From assembly GCA_944386495.1 (NCBI GenBank), contig CALXBE010000012.1, forward strand, positions 1-62,284: a stretch of DNA of 62,284 nucleotides, in the 5' to 3' direction. The stretch comes from an uncultured Gemmiger sp. GTDB lineage: Bacteria > Bacillota > Clostridia > Oscillospirales > Ruminococcaceae. The notes under the pieces were generated by a model. The model was not told the origin of the DNA. It made no database searches and was given only the letters and a program-made list of their open reading frames with translations. Shown here piece after piece: positions 1-7,412 of the stretch (position 1 is the first letter of the stretch; each line of letters begins with the position of its first letter). Both the position numbers and the translations under genes were made by a program.

Positions 1-30
1 TATGACCGCTTCGATACGTCTCCATATTAA
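1..30 (+). CDS. Possible C-terminal tail of a gene cut by the window edge
   Basis: Reading from base 1, nine codons (YDRFDTSPY) lead to a TAA at 28-30. This could be the end of a plus-strand gene that begins outside the window. Nine residues are too few to assign a family, and the frame is chosen only because it ends cleanly. It may be chance. Confidence 0.25.
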   Translation, partial: YDRFDTSPY

Positions 31-351
31 ATTGTTAGGACCCCGTCCTGGAAGGCTTTTGGAAAAATGCAAGATTTTCGTGCAAGATAAGGCAGGAAAA
101 TCAGGAGAGGTACCAGGGGAAAAAGGCCTAGGTAAGCCAAATCTTCCGGACAAATCGGCCAGCTTGGCGGCACCTTTCGAGTCACGCCTCTTCGACCGGA
201 CTTGAGTACTGCTCCCTATATGGCGGGACCGGAACGGTTCCGCAACAGCTATTATACCAAACTGTCCTTCTCCCGTCAAATAAAATCCGGAGAAATCAGT
301 CCGGCAGGCAGAAGAAAAATGCTCCTGGCCCATGGAAATGGAAGGTTATAA
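31..351. other. Gene-free stretch of unknown nature
   Basis: About 320 bases before the mutY terminator hold no gene I recognise. One frame is open from about 139 to 351 with an ATG at 220, giving a basic 43-residue tail (begins MAGPERFRNSYY), but no ribosome binding site precedes that ATG. A 13-base palindrome, CGGAACGGTTCCG, lies near 230. It could be a decayed gene, a leader RNA or simple spacer. No tRNA, SRP or tmRNA signature was seen. Confidence 0.3.
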
Positions 352-390
352 AAAGGCCCGCTGCCTGAATTCGGGCAGCGGGCTTTGCTC
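352..390 (-). terminator. Rho-independent terminator of mutY (probably bidirectional)
   Basis: A perfect 10-bp stem (GCCCGCTGCC / GGCAGCGGGC) with an 8-base loop. On the minus strand it is followed by a T-run (CCTTTTTAT). It lies directly after the mutY stop codon. Confidence 0.9.
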
Positions 391-1429
391 AATCCATGAG
401 AGGCTTATATTTCTTGAAGGCGTTAGGGAGGGGGTAAAGGCTTTCCAGGGCTTGGCGGTCTGCCCAGGCGTATCCCTCCGGAAGGGGAAGGGCGGGAGCG
501 GTAAAGAACCAGCCTTCCATCTCCCACTGAATGTGGGTGAAGATATGCCGGGCGGCAGGGAGAGGCTCTCCCGCCTCTACCCCGGCCAGAAACCCTTCCA
601 AACGGCTTTTGGCTTCCTCTTTGGTAAGCCGTTCCTCCCAGAGGACCGGCTCCCAAAGGCCTGCCAGAAGGCCTTTCCGGGGACGCTGACGGACCAGCCA
701 GCCGGCTTCGCTTTTTACCAGGGCCAGGGTGATGGGCTGGAGCTTTTTGGCCTTGGGGGCAGGCTTGACCGGCAGGTCCAACTGAGTCCCGGCGGCTTTG
801 GCCCGGCAAAGGTGAGACAGGGGGCACCGGTTGCAGAGGGGCTCTCCTCCCGGCAGGCAGACCAGGGCTCCCAGCTCCATGAGGGCTTCGTTGTAGGGGC
901 CCGGCTTGTCCGGAGGCTGGTGCTCCATCACCCAATCCGTGTAGGCGGTTTTGGTGGAGGGAAGGGTGATATCCCGGTCGTCATTGTAAAGGCGGCTGAA
1001 CACCCGGAGCACATTTCCGTCCACGGCGGGGGCGGGAATCCCAAACCCGATGCTGGCCACAGCCCCGGCGGTGTAGTCCCCGATGCCGGGCAGGGATTTC
1101 AGGGCTTTCAGGTCTGCGGGCAGCTGACCACCGTAGTCCCGGCAGACCTGCTGGGCGGCCTTCTGCATATTCCGCACCCGGCTGTAATACCCGAGTCCCT
1201 CCCACAGCTTGTTCAGCCGCTGGGGGTCACAGGCAGCCAGGGCGGGAATGTCCGGCAGCTCCTCAATAAAACGGAGATAGTAGGGGATGGCGGCAGAGAC
1301 CCGGGTCTGCTGCAGCATGATTTCCGATACCCAGATGTGGTAGGGAGTAGGGTCCTGACGGAAGGGAAGAATCCGCTTGTTGGCATTGAACCATTCCAGC
1401 AGGGCGGGGGCAATGGGAGAAAGTGTCAT
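389..1429 (-). CDS. mutY: A/G-specific adenine glycosylase MutY
   Basis: Base-excision repair enzyme that removes adenine mispaired with guanine or 8-oxoguanine. Visible in the 346-residue product: the helix-hairpin-helix (LPGIGDYTAGAVAS), the catalytic Glu36 in SEIMLQQT, Asp137 in AVDGNV, and a four-cysteine [4Fe-4S] motif at C191, C199, C202 and C208. A C-terminal NUDIX-like 8-oxoG recognition domain follows (about 225-346). The first Cys spacing is 7 residues where MutY usually has 6. The ATG at 1429 is chosen because TGAGG sits 7-8 bases upstream; a TTG seven codons earlier has no such site. It lies downstream of asnS with a terminator-like hairpin between them, so it may depend partly on read-through or a promoter I could not place. 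Confidence 0.95.
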   Translation of the reverse strand: MTLSPIAPALLEWFNANKRILPFRQDPTPYHIWVSEIMLQQTRVSAAIPYYLRFIEELPDIPALAACDPQRLNKLWEGLGYYSRVRNMQKAAQQVCRDYGGQLPADLKALKSLPGIGDYTAGAVASIGFGIPAPAVDGNVLRVFSRLYNDDRDITLPSTKTAYTDWVMEHQPPDKPGPYNEALMELGALVCLPGGEPLCNRCPLSHLCRAKAAGTQLDLPVKPAPKAKKLQPITLALVKSEAGWLVRQRPRKGLLAGLWEPVLWEERLTKEEAKSRLEGFLAGVEAGEPLPAARHIFTHIQWEMEGWFFTAPALPLPEGYAWADRQALESLYPLPNAFKKYKPLMD

Positions 1430-1450
1430 GGAATACCTCAAAAGAAACAA

Positions 1451-1482
1451 AGGAGGCTGCCGGAATTCCGGCTGCCTCCTGG
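1451..1482 (-). terminator. Terminator of asnS
   Basis: A hairpin of AGGAGGC / GCCTCCT arms enclosing CCGGAATTCCGG, with one mismatch, followed on the minus strand by CTTTGTTTCTTTT. It lies between the asnS stop and the mutY start. Confidence 0.7.
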
Positions 1483-1495
1483 TGTAAACGGATGA

Positions 1496-2881
1496 TCAGA
1501 AACCACCGGCGGTTCTGGGGAAGGGAAGCACATCCCGGATGTTGGGAATGGCGGTGAGGTACATAATCAGCCGCTCAAAGCCCAGACCGTAACCGGCATG
1601 CTTGACCCCGCCGAACCGGCGGAGATCCAGGTACCACTCGTACCCTTCGGCGGACATGCCCATCTCTTCCATACGGGCCAGCAGCACATCCAGCCGCTCC
1701 TCACGCTGGCTTCCGCCAATCAGCTCGCCTACGCCGGGAACCAGCATATCGGCGGCGGCAACGGTCTTGTTGTCGTCGTTGAGCCGCATGTAGAAGCTCT
1801 TGATTTCCTTGGGATAGTCAGTGACAAAGACGGGCTTGTGGAAGACCTGCTCGGTGAGATACCGCTCATGCTCGGTCTGGAGGTCGGTGCCCCAGGAAAC
1901 AGGGTACTGGAACTTGTCGTTGTTCTTCTCCAGCATGGCCACGGCATCGGTGTAGGACAGCCGGACAAAGTCAGCTTCCACCAGAGCATTCAGCCGCTCC
2001 AGCAGGCCCTTGTCAAAGAACTGGTTGAAGAACTCCATCTCCTGAGGGCAGTTGTCCAGCACATACCGGATCACATACTTTACCATGGCCTCGGCGGTGT
2101 CCATGTAATCGTTCAGGTCGGCAAAGGCCATCTCGGGCTCAATCATCCAGAACTCGGCGGCATGGCGGGGAGTGTAGCTCTCCTCAGCCCGGAAGGTGGG
2201 ACCAAAGGTGTACACCTTTCCGAAAGCCAGAGCCATGGCCTCGGCTTCCAGCTGGCCGGAAACGGTCAGGTTGGTGCTCCGCTTGAAGAAGTCCTGGGAG
2301 TAGTCCACCTTGCCGTCCTCGGTGAGGGGAACATTCTCCAGGTCCAGAGTGGTCACCTTGAACATCTCGCCGGCGCCTTCACAGTCGCTGCCGGTGAAAA
2401 GGGGAGTGTGAACATAGGTAAAGCCGTTCTCCTGGAAGAACTTGTGGATGGCAAAAGCTGCCACGCTCCGTACCCGGAAAGCGGCGTTGAGGGTGTTGGT
2501 CCGGGGGCGGAGATGGGGAATGGTCCGGAGATACTCCATGGTATGCCGCTTCTTCTGGAGGGGATACTCGGGAGGGCAGGTCCCCAGCACGGTGATGGAA
2601 TCAGCATTCAGCTCAAAGGGCTGCTTGGCGCCGGGGGTGAGGACCAGCTTGCCGGTGACCTCAAACCCGGTGTAGGTGCCGCACTTGGCAATCTCGGCGT
2701 AATTATCCAGTTTGTCGGCCTGGAATACGATCTGGAGCCCCTTGAAGGAGCTGCCGTCGGTCAGTTCAATAAAGCCGATGTTCTTGCTGTCCCGAACGGT
2801 GCGGGCCCAGCCGCAGACGGTGAGGACGGTCCCGTCCTGGGGAACTGCTTTGAACAGGCTAGCGATTTCGGTTCGTTTCAT
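1496..2881 (-). CDS. asnS: Asparaginyl-tRNA synthetase
   Basis: Charges tRNA-Asn with asparagine in the cytoplasm. The 461-residue length and order of domains are typical: an N-terminal OB-fold anticodon-binding domain (about 15-105, with [19 protein letters not shown]) and a class II catalytic core with motif 2 ([21 protein letters not shown]) and motif 3 ([14 protein letters not shown]). The start has AGGAAG upstream. Unlike pheS and the asparagine synthetase at 10.4 kb, it has no T-box leader. A promoter is visible just upstream, overlapping the end of spoIIP. Asparagine synthetase versus aspartyl/asparaginyl confusion is unlikely, because a full AspRS is present at 26.1 kb. Confidence 0.97.
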   Translation of the reverse strand: MKRTEIASLFKAVPQDGTVLTVCGWARTVRDSKNIGFIELTDGSSFKGLQIVFQADKLDNYAEIAKCGTYTGFEVTGKLVLTPGAKQPFELNADSITVLGTCPPEYPLQKKRHTMEYLRTIPHLRPRTNTLNAAFRVRSVAAFAIHKFFQENGFTYVHTPLFTGSDCEGAGEMFKVTTLDLENVPLTEDGKVDYSQDFFKRSTNLTVSGQLEAEAMALAFGKVYTFGPTFRAEESYTPRHAAEFWMIEPEMAFADLNDYMDTAEAMVKYVIRYVLDNCPQEMEFFNQFFDKGLLERLNALVEADFVRLSYTDAVAMLEKNNDKFQYPVSWGTDLQTEHERYLTEQVFHKPVFVTDYPKEIKSFYMRLNDDNKTVAAADMLVPGVGELIGGSQREERLDVLLARMEEMGMSAEGYEWYLDLRRFGGVKHAGYGLGFERLIMYLTAIPNIRDVLPFPRTAGGF

Positions 2882-2915
2882 AACTTCCTACTCCATCCTG
2901 ATTTGATATTCCCAT

Positions 2916-2944
2916 ATTATAACCCTTTTTTAAGGGGAAGTAAA
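2916..2944 (-). promoter_or_regulatory. Sigma-A promoter for asnS
   Basis: On the minus strand TTTACT, 17 bases, TATAAT. The -35 lies inside the last codons of spoIIP. A CCCTT/AAGGG mini-hairpin sits in the spacer. Confidence 0.55.
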
Positions 2945-4009
2945 GAGCGAAACCAAACCTTGCCCCACCAATTCTCCCGAATAGAGGGCTTCTTCCAGGG
3001 TGTTGGCATGCCCGCCCATCTCAATGAGAAGGCTTCCGGTGGTCAGGTCCTGGTTGTAATACCGGTAATCAAAGAGGACGGGGCGGGTGAGGGTAGGAAA
3101 CATCCCCTCCAGCCGGGCCTCCAAAGCTCCGGCAAAGGCCAGGTTCTGAGAAAAGTTGGGCAGATTTCCCCCTTGGTCGCAGCCGCAGATGATCATGACC
3201 TGGGCGGCGCTTTTCCCCTCAATTTGGGTCACCGGCTTCACCCGGACCCCCTCCTGTTCAATGGCATCCCGGTGAATGTCCAGCACTACTTTGATGGAGG
3301 GGTACTGTTCCAGATAAGCCCGGACAGTGGCATTGCTGGCGGCATAGCTGCCGTTGTAGCTGGGATAATCGTGGAGGGTCATATCATGAAGGGTGTTGAT
3401 TCCCCCTTCGTTCAGGACCTGGGCAATCTGGCTCCCCACGGCGCAGACATTCCGGGCAGTGTCGGTGATTCGGGCACCCCATTCCGGGTCATAGAAATAA
3501 TCGCTTTCCAGGTTGTAGGTCTCGGTGGCGTGGGTGTGCATAATGAGGACCTGAGGCTGGTCACTGTTCAGCTCTATCTGGAAGGGGAGCCCCGCCTGGG
3601 CCCAGGCGGCCACCTGGCTGTCCGGCTGGGAAGTGTAGTTCTTTATGCTCCCGCTGGAAAGGGGAATGGCGCCTACTCCTGACGCCTGCCCATAAGTCTG
3701 GGAGAGGATGGTTCCCCAGCCCTCGGGACAGCTTTCTGCGGGAATAGGGGCGGATGTGGGCTCAAGAGTTGGAACAGGTGTGGATTCCGGAAGAGTATCA
3801 GAAGGAGAGGGGGTGGGGGAGGGGGTGACAGTAATAGAAGTGGAAACCACCTCATTTCCGCTGGGAAGAGGATAGGCAAAGAACCCGGCCAGCTCCCCGA
3901 AGAGACGCCCGCCAGGGAATACCAAAGCCCCCGCCCCCAGGCTGACCCCCACAGCCAGCCCGGCGGCGGCGACCCCCAACCGGCGTAGAAACCCTGTCCA
4001 CTGTCCCAT
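2930..4009 (-). CDS. spoIIP: Stage II sporulation protein P
   Basis: Membrane-anchored peptidoglycan amidase/endopeptidase that works with SpoIID and SpoIIM to thin septal wall during engulfment of the forespore. The product (359 residues) has an N-terminal membrane anchor (about 8-35), a Ser/Thr/Pro-rich linker (about 60-100), and the family's conserved blocks VLIMHTHATETY, VVLDIHRDAI and LIEMGGHANTLEEA, whose His and Glu residues bind the catalytic zinc. Start: the ATG at 4009 follows AAAGGAGC at 7 bases; the frame is open further upstream but without a ribosome binding site. In Bacillus spoIIP follows gpr near rpsT; here rpsT is next door and divergent, but gpr is absent. Presence implies a spore-forming lineage. 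Confidence 0.95.
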   Translation of the reverse strand: MGQWTGFLRRLGVAAAGLAVGVSLGAGALVFPGGRLFGELAGFFAYPLPSGNEVVSTSITVTPSPTPSPSDTLPESTPVPTLEPTSAPIPAESCPEGWGTILSQTYGQASGVGAIPLSSGSIKNYTSQPDSQVAAWAQAGLPFQIELNSDQPQVLIMHTHATETYNLESDYFYDPEWGARITDTARNVCAVGSQIAQVLNEGGINTLHDMTLHDYPSYNGSYAASNATVRAYLEQYPSIKVVLDIHRDAIEQEGVRVKPVTQIEGKSAAQVMIICGCDQGGNLPNFSQNLAFAGALEARLEGMFPTLTRPVLFDYRYYNQDLTTGSLLIEMGGHANTLEEALYSGELVGQGLVSLFTSP

Positions 4010-4109
4010 GCACGCTGCTCCTTTCCCCCTCAAATGGCTTGCCAATAGGTATGCGCGGGGAAGGCGGGAAAATTCTTTGGCCGGAGAAGAAAAAAATTCT
4101 AAAAACCAC

Positions 4110-4138
4110 TTGCGAAACCCGACGAAATGTGATAACAT
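4110..4138 (+). promoter_or_regulatory. Sigma-A promoter for rpsT, with an inverted repeat
   Basis: TTGCGA, 17 bases, TAACAT. An inverted repeat CATAAC-N7-GTTATG (4136-4154) overlaps the end of the -10 and would form a stem at the 5' end of the transcript. Confidence 0.65.
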
Positions 4139-4177
4139 AACTTGTACTGTTATGGTTAACTAAGGAGGTGGAACGTA

Positions 4178-4441
4178 ATGCCTAACATTAAATCTCAGAA
4201 GGACCGCGTGATCCAGGCCGAGAAGGAAGCCGCTCATAACAAGGCAATCAAGTCTAACCTGAAAACAGTTGTCAAGAAGGCTAACGCTGCCATCGTTGCC
4301 GATGCAGCCGACAAGGACGCAGCTGTTAAGGCTGCTGTCAAGGCCATTGACTCTGCTAAGAGCAAGGGTGTCCTGCATAAGAACACCGCTGCCCGTAAGG
4401 TGAGCCGTCTGGCTAAGCGTGCAAACAAGGCTGCTGAATAA
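4178..4441 (+). CDS. rpsT: Small ribosomal subunit protein bS20
   Basis: Primary 16S rRNA-binding protein of the 30S subunit. The 87-residue, Lys/Ala-rich helical protein begins MPNIKSQKDRVIQAEKE and ends in the usual KVSRLAKRANKAAE. A strong AAGGAGGTGG ribosome binding site precedes the ATG. It is a single-gene unit with its own promoter, followed by two terminators. Codon use is strongly biased to highly expressed codons (AAG, GCT, CGT), unlike most neighbours. Confidence 0.97.
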   Translation: MPNIKSQKDRVIQAEKEAAHNKAIKSNLKTVVKKANAAIVADAADKDAAVKAAVKAIDSAKSKGVLHKNTAARKVSRLAKRANKAAE

Positions 4442-4470
4442 ATCCAACAACCTTGCATAGGGACGAAACA

Positions 4471-4508
4471 AAAGCCGCAGCGCTGAGCGCTCCGGCTTCT
4501 TGTTTTTT
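4471..4508 (+). terminator. Terminator of rpsT
   Basis: Stem AAGCCG-AGCG / CGCT-CGGCTT with one mismatch, followed by TCTTGTTTTTT. Confidence 0.8.
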
Positions 4509-4518
4509 AAAAGGAAAA

Positions 4519-4550
4519 GAGGGACGCATTTTTATGCGTCCCTCTTTTTT
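4519..4550. terminator. Bidirectional terminator between rpsT and the XRE regulator
   Basis: A perfect 11-bp stem, GAGGGACGCAT / ATGCGTCCCTC, with a T-rich loop and TTTTTT on the plus side. It lies immediately downstream of the minus-strand regulator, overlapping its stop codon, and acts as a backup for rpsT. Confidence 0.85.
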
Positions 4551-4863
4551 ATATTCCGTATTTTCTCTTCAGCTGGACAAGAAATCGATTCAGCTCTTCC
4601 AAAGCGGCGGTGGGCATATTTTGTACACAGAGAAGAACGGAGATGTTTCCGCTTTGAGGATGAGGGGTATCAGAGAGGCCCATGAGATAATCCAGGCTCA
4701 CTCCGAATTGACGGGCAATCTGAATTTTAGTGGCATCATCCGGATCGGCCAAATTCCGCTCCCAACTGGAAACAGTGTTCAAAGAAACATGCAGCTGCTG
4801 GGCAAACTGGCGCTGTGTCAAACCCGCATCTTTTCTTAGTTCGGCCAATCTCTCTCCCTGCAT
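4549..4863 (-). CDS. XRE-family helix-turn-helix regulator
   Basis: A 104-residue DNA-binding protein. The N-terminal 60 residues form a Cro/C1-type HTH (LAELRKDAGLTQRQFAQQLHVSLNTVSSWERN...ADPDDATKIQIARQFGVSLDYLMG). The remaining 40 residues have no recognisable domain and may dimerise. The ATG at 4863 follows AGGAGG at 8 bases. It is divergent from the sortase substrate at 5027, and the shared intergenic region carries ACACAT-type repeats that could be its operators. Control of the surface protein is an inference from position. Confidence 0.88.
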   Translation of the reverse strand: MQGERLAELRKDAGLTQRQFAQQLHVSLNTVSSWERNLADPDDATKIQIARQFGVSLDYLMGLSDTPHPQSGNISVLLCVQNMPTAALEELNRFLVQLKRKYGI

Positions 4864-4939
4864 AACAATTTCCTCCTGAAAGAACACATTGAAACGGTGA
4901 TATCTACCATGAAAACATATCATTATTTTGAATTTTCTC

Positions 4940-4968
4940 TTGAAAAACACATAAATGGTGTGTATAAT
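4940..4968 (+). promoter_or_regulatory. Promoter of the surface-protein gene, with candidate operators
   Basis: TTGAAA, 17 bases, TATAAT. The spacer contains the inverted repeat ACACA-N7-TGTGT (about 4946-4962). A second repeat, CACAT-N5-ATGTG, lies at about 4981-4995, just past the expected start site. Both are placed for repression, perhaps by the divergent XRE protein. Confidence 0.65.
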
Positions 4969-5026
4969 TGAGTAAAAACACACATTAAAAATGTGGGTAA
5001 GCTTTTTTGAAAATAAGGAGGAATTT

Positions 5027-6406
5027 ATGAAACGCAAAATGATCAGCCTGCTGCTGGGACTTGTGATGGCCCTGGCAGTGCTGCCCATGGCGGCCATGGC
5101 AGCAGGAACCGCCACGGTAACAGTAAACGGCACCGAGGGCCATGAAGTGGGAACAGCCAAAGAATTTACCGTTACCACCAATGCTACCGAAGATATGGTA
5201 GGCAAAACTGTGGTTGGACAGTTTACTTACGATGCGTCCAAGGTAGATAAACTGGAATACTTTGAGACTACCGACAGTACCTGGAAAGAGCTGACCGGAA
5301 ACAGCTTCGGCCCTTCCAGTGGGTTCCCTCTCACTGACGGTGCTACCAGCCAGTTCCGGGTTATCTTCAAAGAGGCCGGGACCTGTAATGTAGAGATCAA
5401 AATCGTAGAAGTGGGCACCGACACCCAGTTGGCATCCACTACCGCTCAGTTCCAGGTAGCCGCAAAGACCGGAGTGGCAATGATCGGCGGCGATGTGTAT
5501 GCTACCTTGGAGGAGGCCGTTGCCAATGCCGTTTCCGGCAATGAGATCAAGCTGATGACCGATCTGGAGATGACCAAGGGCAGCGCACTGGCCTTGGCAG
5601 TGGATGGCGTGACCCTCAATCTGGATGGACATACCCTGACCGTTCATGATCCCATCACCATCAGCGGCAACGGAGTTACCGTAATCAACGGAACCATCAA
5701 GGCTGCAGCAGATTTTCCCGCAGATAACCTGATCACCGTAAACGCTCCCGGAAACAGCGCCAGTGTACGGCTTTTGGCTCTCACTGTAGATGCTACCGGC
5801 GGACAGACCAAATACGGTGTGCATCTCTATCAGACTGGCTATGAGGTGGAAATGGGCGGCTGCACCTTTGTCAACAATAGCTATGCAGGCGTTCTCGTCA
5901 ATGGCAGCCAGGCAAAGATCACCGGTGCAACCTCCTTTAACCTTTCCGGCAGCTGCTATGCCGGCGTAGAGCTGGGCAAGGGAAGCGGTGTCACTGCCAA
6001 TCCCGGGCTGGCTCTGGTGGGCAATATCTCTTTTGCTAACTCCAACCCGGATACCGCCAACAATACCCGTCTGATCTGGACTGACTCTGCCCAGGTTCAG
6101 CCCGGAGACGCAACTATTCAGCAGAGCGCTTCCATTACTGTAAATGGCGAAGCCAAGGAACTGGATGCAAATGGAATGCTGGTAACACCTGCACCCAAAC
6201 CTACCCCCAAGCCCACTCCCAAACCTACTCCCAAGCCCTCCAACTCTGACCATGAGGAGTCTGCGGCTCCTGCACCGGCAGCAGCAATTCCCGCACCTGT
6301 ACTGGATTCCACCCCCAAAACCGGTGAGGCCGGCTGGATCATCCTGCCCATCTTTGCAGCAGGACTGGCAGTACTGGGAATTGCAGCCAAAAAACTGACC
6401 GAGTAA
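5027..6406 (+). CDS. Secreted, wall-sorted surface protein with a beta-helix-like domain
   Basis: 459 residues. Domains in order: signal peptide (1-22, ending MAAMAA); an Ig-like beta-sandwich region (about 23-145, starting GTATVTVNGTEG); a repetitive Gly/Asn-rich region typical of right-handed beta-helices (about 150-370; VTLNLDGHTLTVHDPITISGNGVTVINGTI); a Pro/Lys/Thr stalk (PKPTPKPTPKPTPKP); and a sorting signal STPKTGE, a hydrophobic helix and a positively charged tail (KKLTE). TPKTG resembles the (S/P)PxTG motif cut by clostridial class B sortases, and such a sortase follows at 6498. The ATG is preceded by AAGGAGG at 7 bases. The substrate or ligand is unknown; no catalytic residues of a lyase were recognised. 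Confidence 0.88.
   Translation: MKRKMISLLLGLVMALAVLPMAAMAAGTATVTVNGTEGHEVGTAKEFTVTTNATEDMVGKTVVGQFTYDASKVDKLEYFETTDSTWKELTGNSFGPSSGFPLTDGATSQFRVIFKEAGTCNVEIKIVEVGTDTQLASTTAQFQVAAKTGVAMIGGDVYATLEEAVANAVSGNEIKLMTDLEMTKGSALALAVDGVTLNLDGHTLTVHDPITISGNGVTVINGTIKAAADFPADNLITVNAPGNSASVRLLALTVDATGGQTKYGVHLYQTGYEVEMGGCTFVNNSYAGVLVNGSQAKITGATSFNLSGSCYAGVELGKGSGVTANPGLALVGNISFANSNPDTANNTRLIWTDSAQVQPGDATIQQSASITVNGEAKELDANGMLVTPAPKPTPKPTPKPTPKPSNSDHEESAAPAPAAAIPAPVLDSTPKTGEAGWIILPIFAAGLAVLGIAAKKLTE
6194..6241 (+). repeat. Two 24-bp tandem repeats coding for the Pro-Lys-Pro-Thr stalk
   Basis: Two nearly identical 24-base units, each made of four codons pairs alternating AAA and AAG for Lys, encode the stalk before the sorting signal. 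The shared codon pattern points to duplication at DNA level, so stalk length may vary between strains. Confidence 0.75.
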
Positions 6407-6437
6407 TCAAGCGTTCAATCTTCCCCACATAGAGAGA

Positions 6438-6472
6438 AAGGGGAGCTGCCTTCCCGGCCGCTCCCCTTTTGT
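6438..6472 (+). terminator. Hairpin between surface protein and sortase
   Basis: Stem AAGGGGAGC / GCTCCCCTT with a 13-base loop, followed by TTGTCTGT. The T-run is short, so some read-through into the sortase gene is likely. Confidence 0.65.
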
Positions 6473-6497
6473 CTGTGCTGGAAAACGGTGAGGAACA

Positions 6498-7304
6498 ATG
6501 AAGAAATCTGCTTCGAAATCAAGCGCTATGAACCGATGGCTGCCCAGAATCTGCTTTGGGGTGGCTTTCGTTTGCCTGGTGATTTTCTGCGGGGTGTCTT
6601 TCATCCAGATGAGTCATAGAAGTCAGCCGGCTTCGCCCGCAGAGGCTGCGGCCACTCCCCAAGCGGCCAGGCAAACTCCGGAACCGACCCAGGACCCCTG
6701 GGGGAAAAATCAGGAGGGAATCCTGAATGTCTACGCTCCCTACTATGAAGAAAACCCGGACATGATCGGGTGGCTGAATATCCCGGGAACGGAAATCGAC
6801 TACCCGGTAGTGCAGACTCCGGGCAACAATGAGAAATATTTCCGAAAAGGCTTTGACGGGAGCTACTCAGAGGCCGGCACGCTTTTTCTGGACGAACACT
6901 GTTCCGCCGGACCTAAGGCATACACTGCCAATCTTATGATTTACGGACACGATATGAACGATGGCACCATGTTCGGAAAGTTGGAGGAGTATGCAGACCC
7001 GGAGTATGGCAAGGAACATAAGACCATCTGGTTTGATACCATTTATGACAGGGGGGAATACCAGCTCCTGGCAGCATTCTACTCCAAAGTCTACTATACC
7101 ACCGACACCTGTTTCAAGTATTACCAGTTTTTCGATGCCAAAACACCGGCAGAATTTGAAAACTATATGGATGGAATTACCTCCTTGGCAGAGTACGATA
7201 CAGGGGTGACCGCAGAGTATGGGGATATTCTGCTGACTCTTTCCACCTGCTCTACTCATGTGGAGAACGGGCGGTTTGTGGTGGTAGCAAAAAAGGTGAA
7301 CTGA
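6498..7304 (+). CDS. srtB: Class B sortase
   Basis: Membrane-bound transpeptidase that cuts a sorting signal and links the protein to peptidoglycan. 268 residues: an N-terminal membrane helix (about 14-36), an Ala/Pro linker, and the class B fold starting PDMIGWLNIPGTEIDYPVVQ. Catalytic residues are visible: His151 (MIYGHDM), Cys251 (LSTCSTH) and Arg259 (NGRFVVVAKK). The ATG follows GAGGAAC closely. The gene sits 91 bases after a TPKTG protein, so this looks like a dedicated substrate-enzyme pair. No second promoter is obvious; it may rely on read-through of the intergenic hairpin. Confidence 0.95.
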   Translation: MKKSASKSSAMNRWLPRICFGVAFVCLVIFCGVSFIQMSHRSQPASPAEAAATPQAARQTPEPTQDPWGKNQEGILNVYAPYYEENPDMIGWLNIPGTEIDYPVVQTPGNNEKYFRKGFDGSYSEAGTLFLDEHCSAGPKAYTANLMIYGHDMNDGTMFGKLEEYADPEYGKEHKTIWFDTIYDRGEYQLLAAFYSKVYYTTDTCFKYYQFFDAKTPAEFENYMDGITSLAEYDTGVTAEYGDILLTLSTCSTHVENGRFVVVAKKVN

Positions 7305-7362
7305 AACCATTCCCCCGTCCAAGGGAAAAGGCATGAAGATGCTTTCTCAAAACAGGCAAACA

Positions 7363-7404
7363 AAAAGGCGGATCAAGCATATTGGCTTGATCCGCCTTTT
7401 TATT
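7363..7404. terminator. Bidirectional terminator after srtB
   Basis: Stem AAAAGGCGGATCAAG / CTTGATCCGCCTTTTT around an 8-base loop. It ends both srtB (plus) and the membrane-protein gene (minus). Confidence 0.92.
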
Positions 7405-7412
7405 ATGCGGCA

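Noticed and set aside
1598-3682. A 694-codon plus-strand frame opposite asnS and spoIIP
   Set aside because: It spans two real genes on the other strand and has no ribosome binding site or family match.
4864-5205. Upstream extension of the XRE frame
   Set aside because: It crosses the divergent promoter and the surface-protein signal peptide; the true start at 4863 has a strong ribosome binding site.
7363-7404. Long inverted repeat as a mobile-element end
   Set aside because: It is followed by T-runs on both strands and lies between convergent genes, as a bidirectional terminator should.
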